Source: Thiocapsa imhoffii
Lineage (GTDB): Bacteria > Pseudomonadota > Gammaproteobacteria > Chromatiales > Chromatiaceae
DNA: 64,000 bases
Reading direction: 5' to 3'
NCBI RefSeq assembly: GCF_016583985.1
Contig: NZ_NRSD01000002.1
Span: 62,001 to 126,000 of the forward strand
Of this stretch, positions 18,474-27,266 are shown in pieces. The notes under the pieces are model-generated. The model worked only from the letters and a program-made list of their open reading frames with translations, was not told where the DNA came from and did no database searches. A program made the translations under genes and the position numbers. Numbering within the stretch: position 1 is the stretch's first letter; each line of letters opens with the position of its first letter.

Positions 18474-19619
18474 TCAGCGGACCTGGTTCAACAAGGAGGC
18501 GCCAAGGATGACCACACGTTCACCGGGCGTCAGTCCCGCGCCCACCAACACCCGTTCGGCATCGATGGGTTCGACCCGGACCAGCCGGGGCGTGAAGCGC
18601 TCGGCGGACGTATGGACCCAAACCTGATCCGCTCCCCCACCCTGGCGGACCACCGCGGGGCGTGGCAGCACCACGCCCGTGCGTTGATTCGCCGTCTCGA
18701 GCAGGACACTGAGCGGCTGTCCCAGTGCCAGCCTGGGGAACTCGCCGAGGAGTTCGAACTGGAGTGGCAGGGTTTGAGCTTGGAGCCTCAAGCCGCTGCC
18801 GATCAGTCGCAAGCGCAGCGGCTCGCCACTGGCCGTTCGCGCCGAGGCGTCGACGACGGCATCGATGAGGGCTGGATCCGAGACAAACGCCGTGACCTGG
18901 AGGCGCCGGGGATCGACCAGTTCCAGGAGGGCTTCGTGCTCGTCGACGATGGCTCCGGCATGGAGTCGGGTTTGGCTGACCACGCCACTGACCGGGGCAT
19001 ACAAGGGCTGGTGTTCGTCGAGGCCACGCGAGACGGCCGCGCGGCGCGCTTCGGTACTCGTCAGTTGCAGGATGACGTCTTCGAGCTCTTGGCGTGGTGC
19101 GCTCTCCTGTAACTGCTCGAGCCGTTCGAGCCGCTGCCGCAAGAGGGCCAGCTGCCCTTCGAGATCGGCCAACTGCGCCTCTTGGTTCGCGCGCTCGAGG
19201 CTGGTGGGCAGGGGTTCGAGCCAGGCCAAGAGGGTTCCAGCCGTAACCTCCTGACCCAACACGGGCAGACCCTGCTCCGTGGTGTGGATGCGTCCGAGCT
19301 TCGGGGCTTGCAGGAGTCCACTGGCATTGGGATCGGCCACGACCTCACCGATGACGTGCTCGCTGTGACCGACCTGGGTGAGTTCAACCTGCAGCGTGCG
19401 CACCCCGTACAGACGTTGCACGGATTTCGGCAGGAATAGACTCCCATCGGGCTGTCGCGTTGGGAGGTTAGCCGCGACCGGAACTGGCTCTGTCACGCCA
19501 TGATCGTGTCCGGGATGCGCGAGCACCAGGCTAGGCAGGAGGCACCAGAGCAACCACGCGATGCGATGGCCGGGCAGCGAGCGCGGTGCTCGCACCGCCA
19601 TAACGGCTGTGCGCGTCAT
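18474..19619 (-). CDS. RND efflux periplasmic adaptor (CzcB/CusB family)
   Basis: 381 aa. A signal peptide is followed by a mature N-terminus AHPGHDHGV, a likely metal-binding His cluster. A helical hairpin (about 135-210, QLADLEGQLALLRQRLERLEQL) is flanked by lipoyl halves, of which APVSGVVSQTRLHAG is the second half. Beta-barrel and membrane-proximal domains follow. It links the RND pump to an outer-membrane channel. It overlaps the upstream accessory gene by four bases (ATGA) and abuts the pump gene, so stoichiometric co-expression is likely. Confidence 0.92.
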   Translation of the reverse strand: MTRTAVMAVRAPRSLPGHRIAWLLWCLLPSLVLAHPGHDHGVTEPVPVAANLPTRQPDGSLFLPKSVQRLYGVRTLQVELTQVGHSEHVIGEVVADPNASGLLQAPKLGRIHTTEQGLPVLGQEVTAGTLLAWLEPLPTSLERANQEAQLADLEGQLALLRQRLERLEQLQESAPRQELEDVILQLTSTEARRAAVSRGLDEHQPLYAPVSGVVSQTRLHAGAIVDEHEALLELVDPRRLQVTAFVSDPALIDAVVDASARTASGEPLRLRLIGSGLRLQAQTLPLQFELLGEFPRLALGQPLSVLLETANQRTGVVLPRPAVVRQGGGADQVWVHTSAERFTPRLVRVEPIDAERVLVGAGLTPGERVVILGASLLNQVR

Positions 19620-20263
19620 GGGCGCTCCCCCACGTCCTGATGGCGGTTGGTGGCGTGGGCCAACGGCGGGATTGGTGGTCGCCTCCGCAGCCCCATCCCA
19701 GCGCCCAACCCGAGCAGGAAGACCAGGGCCAGGACACCGACCTGTGCTCCGAGATCCTCATTCGACCAGCTTGTGGCCAGGGTTTGGGGGCGTTCGGGTT
19801 CTGGAATCTCGAGCCGCGCGGTCAAGAGATCGAAACCGGCGTCATCCTGAACACTGATGAGGACGTCATGGCGACCTGGTTCGGTTAGCCATGGCGCCGA
19901 CAGGCGGTAGACACCATCACCCTCGTCATGGACTTGGAATTCCTCCGGCCCCTGAGGGGTGCGGGTCTCGACCAGGACGTCGGCTGAGAGGATCGGGGCG
20001 TTGGTTGCAAAGTCGTCCAGGAAGATCAACAGATCACTGCCGTCCAACATGATCAAGAGTTCGAGCCGGTCGCTGTAGGCCTCGGCACGTGGCATGACGG
20101 CGACGGCTGGAGCAGGTCCCGCATCGTGATCGTGGCCGGGGTGAGCCCCCAGTGGCATCGAGAACGACGCCCCCAGACAGAGCCCAAGGACCCAGCCGAC
20201 AGAGAGCGCTGGTCCTGCACGCAGCGTCAGGTTGCGTGCGCGAAACGGAGTGAAGTGCGGCAT
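19616..20263 (-). CDS. Exported His-rich accessory protein with C-terminal TM
   Basis: 215 residues: a signal peptide ending MPLGAHPGHDHD, a beta-rich FixH/CopC-like middle region (LLIMLDGSDLLIFLDDF, VYRLSAPWLTEPGRHDVLISV), one transmembrane helix (about 170-192) and a short basic tail. The mature N-terminus is nearly identical to that of the adjacent adaptor, which suggests shared metal capture. It is translationally coupled to the adaptor. I do not know a named family; by context it is a membrane-anchored periplasmic metal-handling factor. Confidence 0.72.
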   Translation of the reverse strand: MPHFTPFRARNLTLRAGPALSVGWVLGLCLGASFSMPLGAHPGHDHDAGPAPAVAVMPRAEAYSDRLELLIMLDGSDLLIFLDDFATNAPILSADVLVETRTPQGPEEFQVHDEGDGVYRLSAPWLTEPGRHDVLISVQDDAGFDLLTARLEIPEPERPQTLATSWSNEDLGAQVGVLALVFLLGLGAGMGLRRRPPIPPLAHATNRHQDVGERP

Positions 20264-20330
20264 GCATCACCTCGAGCAATCAACAGAGCACGCCGATCAC
20301 ACTGTGCGGCGATCGGCAGGGGCGAATGGC

Positions 20331-20768
20331 TCAGATGGCGCTGTTGGGGGGACGCAAGAGGTTGGACGGGGCGACCACGGGAACAGTCGCAACGATCAGG
20401 GCATCCCAGCGAGGATCCAAGGGGGGGTGGCTGGTCCGGTCAACCTGTGCGACGAGAGTGGTACAAAGTGGGCAAACACCGCAGTTCCCCTGTTCTTGCT
20501 GGTCTCGATCGGCGTCAGGCATGCTGGCCGGTGAGAGGGTGAGGGCATTGCTTGCAGGGGTCTGGTGGGCGGTGGCCGGCGGTGAGGGTGGCGGTGAGAG
20601 TGATTGGTGTCCGGCATGACAAGGCGCCGCTATGGGCTGCTCGAGCGACGCATCGCGTTTCTCCAAGCCCAGCGTCCGATGTTCACCACAGCTCGCACAC
20701 ACTACACCACCGGTGATCATGTTCACCAGTGAGAGGATGAGAAGCGATGAAATCAGTCGACGAATCAT
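20331..20768 (-). CDS. Small exported CxxC protein, DUF2946-like
   Basis: 145 aa, with a hydrophobic leader (MIRRLISSLLILSLVNMITGGVV), then CASCGEH, a Pro/Ser/His-rich linker and CGVCPLC. Paired CxxC motifs after a leader recall DUF2946-type proteins found near copper or heavy-metal genes. No clear ribosome site precedes the ATG, and the frame stays open far upstream to 21224, so the start is uncertain. A TTGACA hexamer on the minus strand (20798-20803) lies just upstream. First gene of the metal efflux cluster in transcription order. Confidence 0.6.
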   Translation of the reverse strand: MIRRLISSLLILSLVNMITGGVVCASCGEHRTLGLEKRDASLEQPIAAPCHAGHQSLSPPPSPPATAHQTPASNALTLSPASMPDADRDQQEQGNCGVCPLCTTLVAQVDRTSHPPLDPRWDALIVATVPVVAPSNLLRPPNSAI

Positions 20769-21474
20769 GGATAACAAATGTGGATGAGCGCGACGCCTGT
20801 CAAGTGCGCCAACAACGTCCGCGGACGCGGCGAGGCCTAGGTTGCGGTTTGCGCCCTGTGCGCGCTCCTGTGAACAACGCGGACCGATCGGGGTTCGGGG
20901 CGTCTGTCCGCTGCCCGAGTCGCGAGTGCTTGAGTGGCTTGAAGTGACCGTGCGGCCGTGTGGATGGGCTGGAAAACCCTTGAACTCTGGTGTATCGTCA
21001 TCGGCGTCTGATTGTAGTCGTTTCTCCACGCCCCGCGCCGATCCCCTGGGCGATCCATCGCACTCGGTGTGGAATGGCGGTCGCGTCGGAGTCTTGGTGC
21101 CGCGAGTAAGGTCTCTCTCTGCCAAGCACCCGGTGCGGCGCATCCATCCAGCACAGGGGAAGGCCTGGGCCGAATCGTCTCGCCTGATCAGGGCGATACC
21201 GCTTGGGCGCAGGGTATGCCTCACCGCTGCGGTCTGGCATGACGCTCGGAACTGACTTAGGACCCGATTCGGACTGGTGTCGCGGCAAGCCCGGGTGACT
21301 CCCGCTTTCCCACGCCAGGACTTTAGCCTTCACACGAGTGACCGCGAGCGTTTGCCGTGCTGATCAGATCGAAGAGAATGCGCGCAGTCATCTTCAGTTG
21401 TTTCCCATTATCGAATAGCGCGTCCTGGCTTCGCCCAGGCATTCAGCTCAGTGCTGATCAATAGGGTTTTTGAC
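20769..21474. other. Long divergent intergenic region
   Basis: About 700 bases separate the metal efflux cluster (minus) from the ACP module (plus). Open frames here are short overlapping shadows without family resemblance. A CCTGG/CCAGG hairpin (21424-21439) precedes the ACP gene, and a minus-strand TTGACA is at 20798-20803. No RNA gene was recognised. The region could hold regulatory sites for both clusters. Confidence 0.5.
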
Positions 21475-21720
21475 ATGGATACCAGAGTGCAGATCCGCCA
21501 ATTCATCGCCGAGAACCTGCTCTTCTCCGAGACCGGTTACCCGCACGAAGACGACGCATCCTTTCTCGAGCAGGGCATCCTCGATTCAATGGGCGTGATG
21601 GAACTTGTCCATTTCGTTGAAGAGGCCTTTGGCGTCAAGGTGGGCGACGATGACCTGACGCCTGAGAATTTCGATTCGGTGGACCTGCTGGCACGGTATG
21701 TCGAGCGTCACGTCTCCTAA
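21475..21720 (+). CDS. Acyl carrier protein
   Basis: An 81-residue carrier with the phosphopantetheine site GILDSMGVMELV (Ser38), followed by the acidic helix FVEEAFGVKVGDDDLTPENF. It is more like the stand-alone ACPs of specialised clusters than fatty-acid AcpP (which has the DSLDTVEL signature). A GTG at 21451 would add eight residues; the ATG at 21475 is preferred. First gene of a four-gene set with an AMP-forming ligase, an AsnB-type amidotransferase and a NadE-like synthetase. It probably carries the acyl or aminoacyl group activated by the ligase. Confidence 0.88.
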   Translation: MDTRVQIRQFIAENLLFSETGYPHEDDASFLEQGILDSMGVMELVHFVEEAFGVKVGDDDLTPENFDSVDLLARYVERHVS

Positions 21721-21767
21721 ATGCGTCGGGCCGCGACGCCGATCCTCGTCCGCGAGAGCACCAGGGT

Positions 21768-23273
21768 ATGAATTTCGCTGACTACCTGCTCGAGATCGGC
21801 GCGGACGACGCGGCTGCCATCCTCTCCGGCTCCACCGTCCACACGCATCATGACGTGCGCGCGGCTGTCGCAAGCATGGCCGTGGCGCTGCGCGAGCAGG
21901 GTCTCGGCGTCGGTGATCGGGTGGCCATCATTGGCGCCAACTCACTGTTCTGGATCGCGTCTTATCTCGCAACCCTCAAGATCGGCGCGGTCGCGGTTCC
22001 CTTGCCCGTGACCACCTCGCCGGAGGAGCTGGGGGCGCGACAGAGTTTCATCCAGTGCCAAGGCTTTTGTGTGTCACGCCTGCTCTATCCGCGGCTGCGA
22101 GCGGTGCTCCCGCACGGCGCCGCGCTGCTCGTCGAAGACGCCACGCCACGCCCGCTGCCCCCAGCCTGGAGCGAGGTCCCGAGCGCGGCGGTTCGACCTG
22201 ACGCAGACGCCGTCCTCCTCTTCACCTCGGGGACCACGGCACGCCCGAAGGTCGTGCGCCAGACGCACCGCAATCTGCAGGCGAACACGGATTCCATCAT
22301 TGACTATCTCGCGCTCGATGCCAGCGAGCGGGTGCTGTCCATCCTGCCGTTCAGTTACTGCTTCGGCTGTTCGTTGTTGCACACCCACCTACGGGTCGGT
22401 GGCTCCTTGGTGCTGGCGCGATTCCTCTATCCCGAGCATCTCCTCGATCAACTCGAGTCGACCGCCTGTACCGGGATGGCCGGCGTGCCCTCGATCTATC
22501 AGACCCTGCTGCGCAACACCACCTTCAGTCAACGCGCGTTGCCGACGCTACGCAAGATTCAGCAGGCTGGCGGGAAGCTACCCGACGCCCTGATTACGGA
22601 GCTGATCGCGGCCGTGCCGCATGCCGAGGTGTTCGTCATGTACGGTCAGACCGAGGCCACCTCGCGGCTCTCCTATTTGCCCCCGGCCATGCTGGGGACG
22701 AAATTGGGCTCGGTGGGGCGTGGGATCCCGGGGGTGTCGTTGCAGGTGCTCAATGAACACGGCGACCCGGTGGCACCCGGGGAGATTGGTGAGATCGTCG
22801 CGCGCGGTGAGAATATCTCGCCGGGTTATCTCGACGCGCCGGATGAAACCGAACGGAAGTTCGCCGGTGGGGCGCTGCTGACTGGGGATCTGGCGCGGGT
22901 CGATGAGGATGGATTCATCTACATCGTCGACCGACAAGCCGATTTCATCAAATGCTTCGGGCACCGTGTCAGCAGCCAAGAAGTCGAGGCGGTCGCACTC
23001 GAGCTGAAAGACATCGTCGCCGCCGCGGCAGTCGGGGTTCCGGATCCCGTGCGTGGCGAGGCAATCTATCTCTTCATCACGGTACGTGGTGGCGCTGAAC
23101 TGAATGCCGAGGCCGTCATCCACTACTGCAAACGCCGTTTGCCGGCCCACGCGGTCCCTCGCGACGTCGAAATTCTCAAGCAGATGCCCTTGAGTGAAAG
23201 TGGCAAGGTGCTGAAGTCTGCCCTGAGAGAGACGGCCCAGCGCGCGGGTGCACCAGCGGGCGAGGCGACCTAG
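21768..23273 (+). CDS. AMP-forming acyl/aminoacyl ligase
   Basis: A 501-residue ANL-family adenylating enzyme. Core motifs are TSGTTARPK (153-161), YGQTEAT (about 295), TGDLARVDEDGFIYIVDRQ (about 372) and the C-terminal catalytic Lys480 (SESGKVLK). It should activate a carboxylic acid as an adenylate and load it on the neighbouring ACP. It resembles the ligases paired with ACPs in exosortase/EPS-type and amide-forming clusters. It starts 47 bases after the ACP and ends 4 bases before the amidotransferase. The substrate cannot be told from sequence alone. Confidence 0.88.
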   Translation: MNFADYLLEIGADDAAAILSGSTVHTHHDVRAAVASMAVALREQGLGVGDRVAIIGANSLFWIASYLATLKIGAVAVPLPVTTSPEELGARQSFIQCQGFCVSRLLYPRLRAVLPHGAALLVEDATPRPLPPAWSEVPSAAVRPDADAVLLFTSGTTARPKVVRQTHRNLQANTDSIIDYLALDASERVLSILPFSYCFGCSLLHTHLRVGGSLVLARFLYPEHLLDQLESTACTGMAGVPSIYQTLLRNTTFSQRALPTLRKIQQAGGKLPDALITELIAAVPHAEVFVMYGQTEATSRLSYLPPAMLGTKLGSVGRGIPGVSLQVLNEHGDPVAPGEIGEIVARGENISPGYLDAPDETERKFAGGALLTGDLARVDEDGFIYIVDRQADFIKCFGHRVSSQEVEAVALELKDIVAAAAVGVPDPVRGEAIYLFITVRGGAELNAEAVIHYCKRRLPAHAVPRDVEILKQMPLSESGKVLKSALRETAQRAGAPAGEAT

Positions 23274-23277
23274 CGGC

Positions 23278-25272
23278 ATGTGTGGCGTGGTCGGCCAGGT
23301 CGTTGTCTCCGGCTCGACGCGCGTCGAGGAGTCCGAAATCCGCCAGATGCTTGCGATGATCCGGCATCGCGGGCCGGACGAGTTTGGAATCTATCTCGAC
23401 CAGCAGGTTGGCCTCGGCAATGCACGACTGAGCATCATCGACCTCACGGGTGGGCAGCAACCGATCTCGAACGCCGATGACAGTCTCTGGATTCTCTACA
23501 ATGGCGAGGTCTTCAATTTCCTCGAACTGCGCAGCGAGCTGACGCAGCGTGGCCATCGCTTTAAGACCCACTCCGATACCGAGGTCATTCTGCACCTCTT
23601 CGAGGAGTTTGGTCCGGCCTGCCTTGAGCGCCTGAATGGTCAATTCGCGATCGCCATCTGGGACCGTCGGCGCAAGGCACTCTTTCTCGCACGCGATCGT
23701 CTTGGTGTCCGACCACTCTTCTATACCCTGGTGGATGGCCTCCTTGTGTTCGCCTCCGAGGTGAAGGCCATTCTTGCGGTGCCACGGGTGACGGCGCGGA
23801 TCCGTCCGTCGGCACTGATGCAATTGTTCACCTTCTGGTCGGTGCAACCGCCCCACACCATCTTCGAAGGCATTCAGGAACTCCCACCGGGTTGCTTTCT
23901 GATGGCCGAGTCCGGCACGGTGACGGTTCAGCGCTATTGGGAGTTGGATTTCCCCGTCGCGGCGTCGGCGTCACGAGCCTCGCACGCGGCCGAGGCCGAG
24001 GCGCTCGATCAACTGCGCCAGGGTTTGACCGATGCGGTCGCCCTGCGTTTGCGGGCCGACGTTCCCGTCGGGGCCTATCTGAGTGGTGGACTGGACTCCT
24101 CGATCATCGCCGCGCTGATTCGCCAGCGTGCCGGTCAGCGGCTGACGACCTTTTCGATCACGTTCGATGATCCTGATTTCGACGAAAGCGCCTATCAATT
24201 GCTGATGGCTCGGCATCTGGGCACGGATCATCAAGTCGTCCGGGCCACCCATGCCGATATTGGGCGGGTCTTCCCCGATGTCATCTGGCATACGGAGACT
24301 CCGGTGCTCCGTACGGCGCCCGCGCCGATGTTCTTGCTCTCGAAGTTGGTCCGCGACAATGGCTTTAAGGTGGTGCTGACGGGGGAGGGTGCCGACGAGT
24401 TCCTCGCTGGCTATGATCTCTTCCGAGAGGCCAAGGTCCGTCGCTTCTGGGCACGGCAGCCCGACTCGCTGATGCGTCCATTGTTGCTGAAACGGCTCTA
24501 TCGCTTCGTCAGTCAGTGGGACGATGGCGCCTTCGCCTTTCAGAAGGCATTTTTCAAGCGTGGACTGACCGAAACCGATGCCCCGGACTATTCGCATCGG
24601 ATTCGCTGGCAGACGACGCGTCGCGCGTTTCGTTTCCTCAATCCGGACGCGCTGGCGCCGGACCGGATGGGGACGGTTCCGCTGGACCTCGGTTGCATCT
24701 CCTATCCGGCGGGATTCACCGACTGGTCGCCCTTGGCTCAGGCCCAGTACCTGGAGATCAAGACCTTCCTGTCTCCTTATCTGCTGTCCTCGCAAGGCGA
24801 CCGGATGGGGATGGCGCATTCTGTCGAGGGGCGTTTCCCGTTCCTCGATCATCGGCTCGTCGAACTCTGCAATCGGCTACCGGATCAACTGAAGCTGCGC
24901 GGCATGACCGAGAAATATCTGCTCAAGACGCTTGGCCAGACACTGTTGCCAAGCGAGGTGTTCACTCGGCTCAAACGCCCGTTCCGTGCGCCTATTCAGA
25001 AGAGCTTCTTCGGTGAGACGAGCCCGGACTACGTTCGAGACCTGCTGTCGCCGCAAGCAATCGCGGCAGCGGGCCTCTTTCAGCCCAAAGCAGTGCAGCT
25101 CTTGGTCGACAAAGTCGCCGCCGGGGCGCGTTTGGGAGAAACCGATGAAATGGCCCTGGTGGGAATGTTGTCGACCCAACTCCTCCACCAGCGCTTTATC
25201 CAGGATTTCCAAATGCCGCCACCCTTGTCCAGTCATGACCGGGTGAAGATTCACCGCGCTGACAGGCCCTAG
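23278..25272 (+). CDS. Asparagine synthase (glutamine-hydrolysing)-type amidotransferase
   Basis: 664 aa. Cys2 of MCGVVGQ is the class II glutaminase nucleophile, and IRHRGPDEFG and LYNGEVFNF follow as expected. The synthetase half has the ATP pyrophosphatase loop SGGLDSS near residue 267 and GEGADEFLAGYD later. These enzymes transfer glutamine ammonia to an adenylated carboxylate. The longer open frame begins inside the ligase; the first Met that gives Cys at position 2 is the true start. AsnB homologues in accessory clusters often amidate sugars, acyl-ACPs or peptides instead of aspartate. Its tight link to an ACP and ligase suggests such a specialised role here. Confidence 0.9.
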   Translation: MCGVVGQVVVSGSTRVEESEIRQMLAMIRHRGPDEFGIYLDQQVGLGNARLSIIDLTGGQQPISNADDSLWILYNGEVFNFLELRSELTQRGHRFKTHSDTEVILHLFEEFGPACLERLNGQFAIAIWDRRRKALFLARDRLGVRPLFYTLVDGLLVFASEVKAILAVPRVTARIRPSALMQLFTFWSVQPPHTIFEGIQELPPGCFLMAESGTVTVQRYWELDFPVAASASRASHAAEAEALDQLRQGLTDAVALRLRADVPVGAYLSGGLDSSIIAALIRQRAGQRLTTFSITFDDPDFDESAYQLLMARHLGTDHQVVRATHADIGRVFPDVIWHTETPVLRTAPAPMFLLSKLVRDNGFKVVLTGEGADEFLAGYDLFREAKVRRFWARQPDSLMRPLLLKRLYRFVSQWDDGAFAFQKAFFKRGLTETDAPDYSHRIRWQTTRRAFRFLNPDALAPDRMGTVPLDLGCISYPAGFTDWSPLAQAQYLEIKTFLSPYLLSSQGDRMGMAHSVEGRFPFLDHRLVELCNRLPDQLKLRGMTEKYLLKTLGQTLLPSEVFTRLKRPFRAPIQKSFFGETSPDYVRDLLSPQAIAAAGLFQPKAVQLLVDKVAAGARLGETDEMALVGMLSTQLLHQRFIQDFQMPPPLSSHDRVKIHRADRP

Positions 25273-25289
25273 CTCCGCAGGAGAGAACC

Positions 25290-26276
25290 GTGGAATTCAA
25301 CAAAAACATACTCGATATCGATCCGGCCGAGGAAACCGAGCGTCTCGTCAAGTGGCTCAAGCAATCGGTCCAGCAGCGTCTCCGTCGCACCGGTGCGATC
25401 GTTGGCTTAAGTGGTGGGATCGACTCCTCGACCGTTGTGGGTCTTTGCGCCCGTGCTTTTGGGCCCGAACGCGTCGTTGCGATCCTGATGCCGGATCAAG
25501 ATTCAGATGGTCAGAGTGAGATATTCGCCCAAAAGGTCGCCGATCGCTTCGGGATCAAGACCATCCATCATGAGATCACCGAAGCGGTGAAAGGCTTTGG
25601 CGGTTACGACCTGCGCGATGCGGCCATCCGCGCCGTCTTTCCGGAATACGACCCCGCGGCGGGCTACAAGGCGAAGATTGTCCTGCCGAGCAATCTCCTC
25701 GAAGACAACTCGCTCAATGTGTTCTCGGTCACCATCGTCACGCCCGCTGGAGAGGAGAAGAGCAAGCGGCTGAATCCGCGTGAATACTTGCAAATCGTTG
25801 CGGCCTCCAATCTGAAACAGCGGAGTCGTATGGCAACCCTGTACTATCACGCTGAGTCCCGTAACTACGCGGTCGTTGGAACCTCCAACAAGAACGAACA
25901 TGATCAAGGATTTTTGGTCAAGTACGGCGATGGCGGGGTCGACATCCAACTGATTGCACATCTCTACAAGACCCAGGTCTATCAACTTGCCGCCTACTTG
26001 GGGGTGCCGCAAGAGGTCCAGGATCGCACCCCAACCTCCGACACCTACAGCGCCCATCAGACACAGGAAGAATTCTTCTTCCGCTTGCCCTTCGCAACCA
26101 TGGATCTGCTCTGGTATGCCCAGGAGCACGGGATCCCTGCCGAACAGGTGGCCGAGGTCATGGATCTCACCGTCGCCCAGGTCCAGCGGGCTTACGCCGA
26201 TTTCGTCCAGAAACATCGCTCCACCGAATACCTGCGGCTGCCCTCACTGAAATGGGGCGATACGTCCACGAACTGA
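25290..26276 (+). CDS. NadE-like ammonia-dependent synthetase, divergent
   Basis: 328 aa with the PP-loop SGGIDSS at 41-47 and an overall NAD synthetase fold (IVGLSGGID, VGTSNKNE, HLYKTQVYQLAAYLG). No glutaminase domain is attached. The deamido-NAD region normally reads PTADL..GQ.DE; here it is PTSDTYSAHQTQEEFFF, a clear departure. It follows AsnB by 17 bases. It may be a genuine ammonia-dependent NAD synthetase, but the location and altered motif suggest a recruited adenylating amide synthetase acting with the ACP, ligase and AsnB. Confidence 0.82.
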   Translation: MEFNKNILDIDPAEETERLVKWLKQSVQQRLRRTGAIVGLSGGIDSSTVVGLCARAFGPERVVAILMPDQDSDGQSEIFAQKVADRFGIKTIHHEITEAVKGFGGYDLRDAAIRAVFPEYDPAAGYKAKIVLPSNLLEDNSLNVFSVTIVTPAGEEKSKRLNPREYLQIVAASNLKQRSRMATLYYHAESRNYAVVGTSNKNEHDQGFLVKYGDGGVDIQLIAHLYKTQVYQLAAYLGVPQEVQDRTPTSDTYSAHQTQEEFFFRLPFATMDLLWYAQEHGIPAEQVAEVMDLTVAQVQRAYADFVQKHRSTEYLRLPSLKWGDTSTN

Positions 26277-26324
26277 GTGAGCGCGTCGGCCGAGCCCTCG
26301 AATGGAGGTCTCCAGGCGGTGCGC

Positions 26325-27200
26325 TCAGCGCGTGACGATCACCTCTTCGATGTCGAGATAGCGCTGGCGCTGGTCGATGATGTGCGCGAGGAGGGGCTCG
26401 AGGTCCGGATGCTTGAGGCGTTCTCGGTCGATCCCTTCGCAGCGGCCGAACAGGGCCTGGCGCAAATGCTCACAGGACTGGACTTGCGCGAGCACATCGT
26501 TCAACAGCCGATGGACCTCTTGGCGTGTTGGGGTGGCATCGATCCCTTCGAACAACTGATTCAGTGCGGTCAATAAGCCGATTGCGTCGGAACGCAGTCC
26601 AAACGCACCCGGTGTCATGAGCAGCCGCCGCTCGGAAACGCGGCCGACCCAGACGCGAAAGCTCTCCTGCTGCAGGGCGGGATACAGCGGCGTTTCACTG
26701 ATCAGGAACAGCAACAGATGTCGCGGATTGGCGATATAGGGTGCATCGCCAACGTGCCAGCAGCGGTCTCGAATCAGACGATGGATGCGGATCTGCTCGC
26801 GGAAATCGGCGGTTTGGAGTTGGTCGAGGATGAGCGTGGTTGACTCGGCTTCGCTGAGTGCGCAAGCCTCGCTCACGACGTCATCGAAGGGCTCGACCGC
26901 AGGTTCATGACGGCCGTACGCATCCGTGCTCGAGGGTAGGATCACCGCCGGAGTGGGTGGGTGGCGGTCTGAAAAATCGTGATAGAGGATGTGGCGACTG
27001 TTCAGGGCGCGTGCGAGCGCCATCGCAAAGGACGTCTTGCGTCGCTCACCGTCACCCTGGATGCTGAGGGTTCGCAGACGATCCCGGGTGGCTGCCAGAA
27101 GACAGCGCACCTGGAAATCGTAGTCGTCATTCGATTCGAATCCGTGTTCAGCCATGGTCTCACGCAAGCTGCTCATGGCCGTTACGTCGATGTCGATCAA
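26325..27200 (-). CDS. P-loop NTPase-like protein with degenerate Walker motifs
   Basis: 291 aa. SIQGDGERRKTSFAMALARAL near residue 45 looks like a Walker A loop in which the second Gly is Arg, and LILDQL (near 130) stands where Walker B would have Asp-Glu. The rest is helical and resembles AAA+ modules. The start is TTG with an AGGA-like site; ATG at 27176 (MSSLRETM) is an alternative. It converges on the NadE-like gene with only 48 bases between. Function unknown. It could be a regulatory or inactive ATPase. Confidence 0.7.
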   Translation of the reverse strand: MIDIDVTAMSSLRETMAEHGFESNDDYDFQVRCLLAATRDRLRTLSIQGDGERRKTSFAMALARALNSRHILYHDFSDRHPPTPAVILPSSTDAYGRHEPAVEPFDDVVSEACALSEAESTTLILDQLQTADFREQIRIHRLIRDRCWHVGDAPYIANPRHLLLFLISETPLYPALQQESFRVWVGRVSERRLLMTPGAFGLRSDAIGLLTALNQLFEGIDATPTRQEVHRLLNDVLAQVQSCEHLRQALFGRCEGIDRERLKHPDLEPLLAHIIDQRQRYLDIEEVIVTR

Positions 27201-27266
27201 CCGTTCCTGGTGGAGGTGCGAACCGGCGAAAACCTCCGCGGCGCGGAGGCGAGAGTGGAACGGCTA

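Noticed and set aside
20769..21255. Upstream extension of the CxxC protein and opposite-strand ORFs
   Set aside because: The frames are open by GC bias only, with Arg/Pro/Ser-rich translations and no motif.
26277..26327. TGAGCGC/GCGCTCA inverted repeat as a bidirectional terminator
   Set aside because: The stem is only 7 bp with a loop of more than 30 bases and no T-run, too weak to call.
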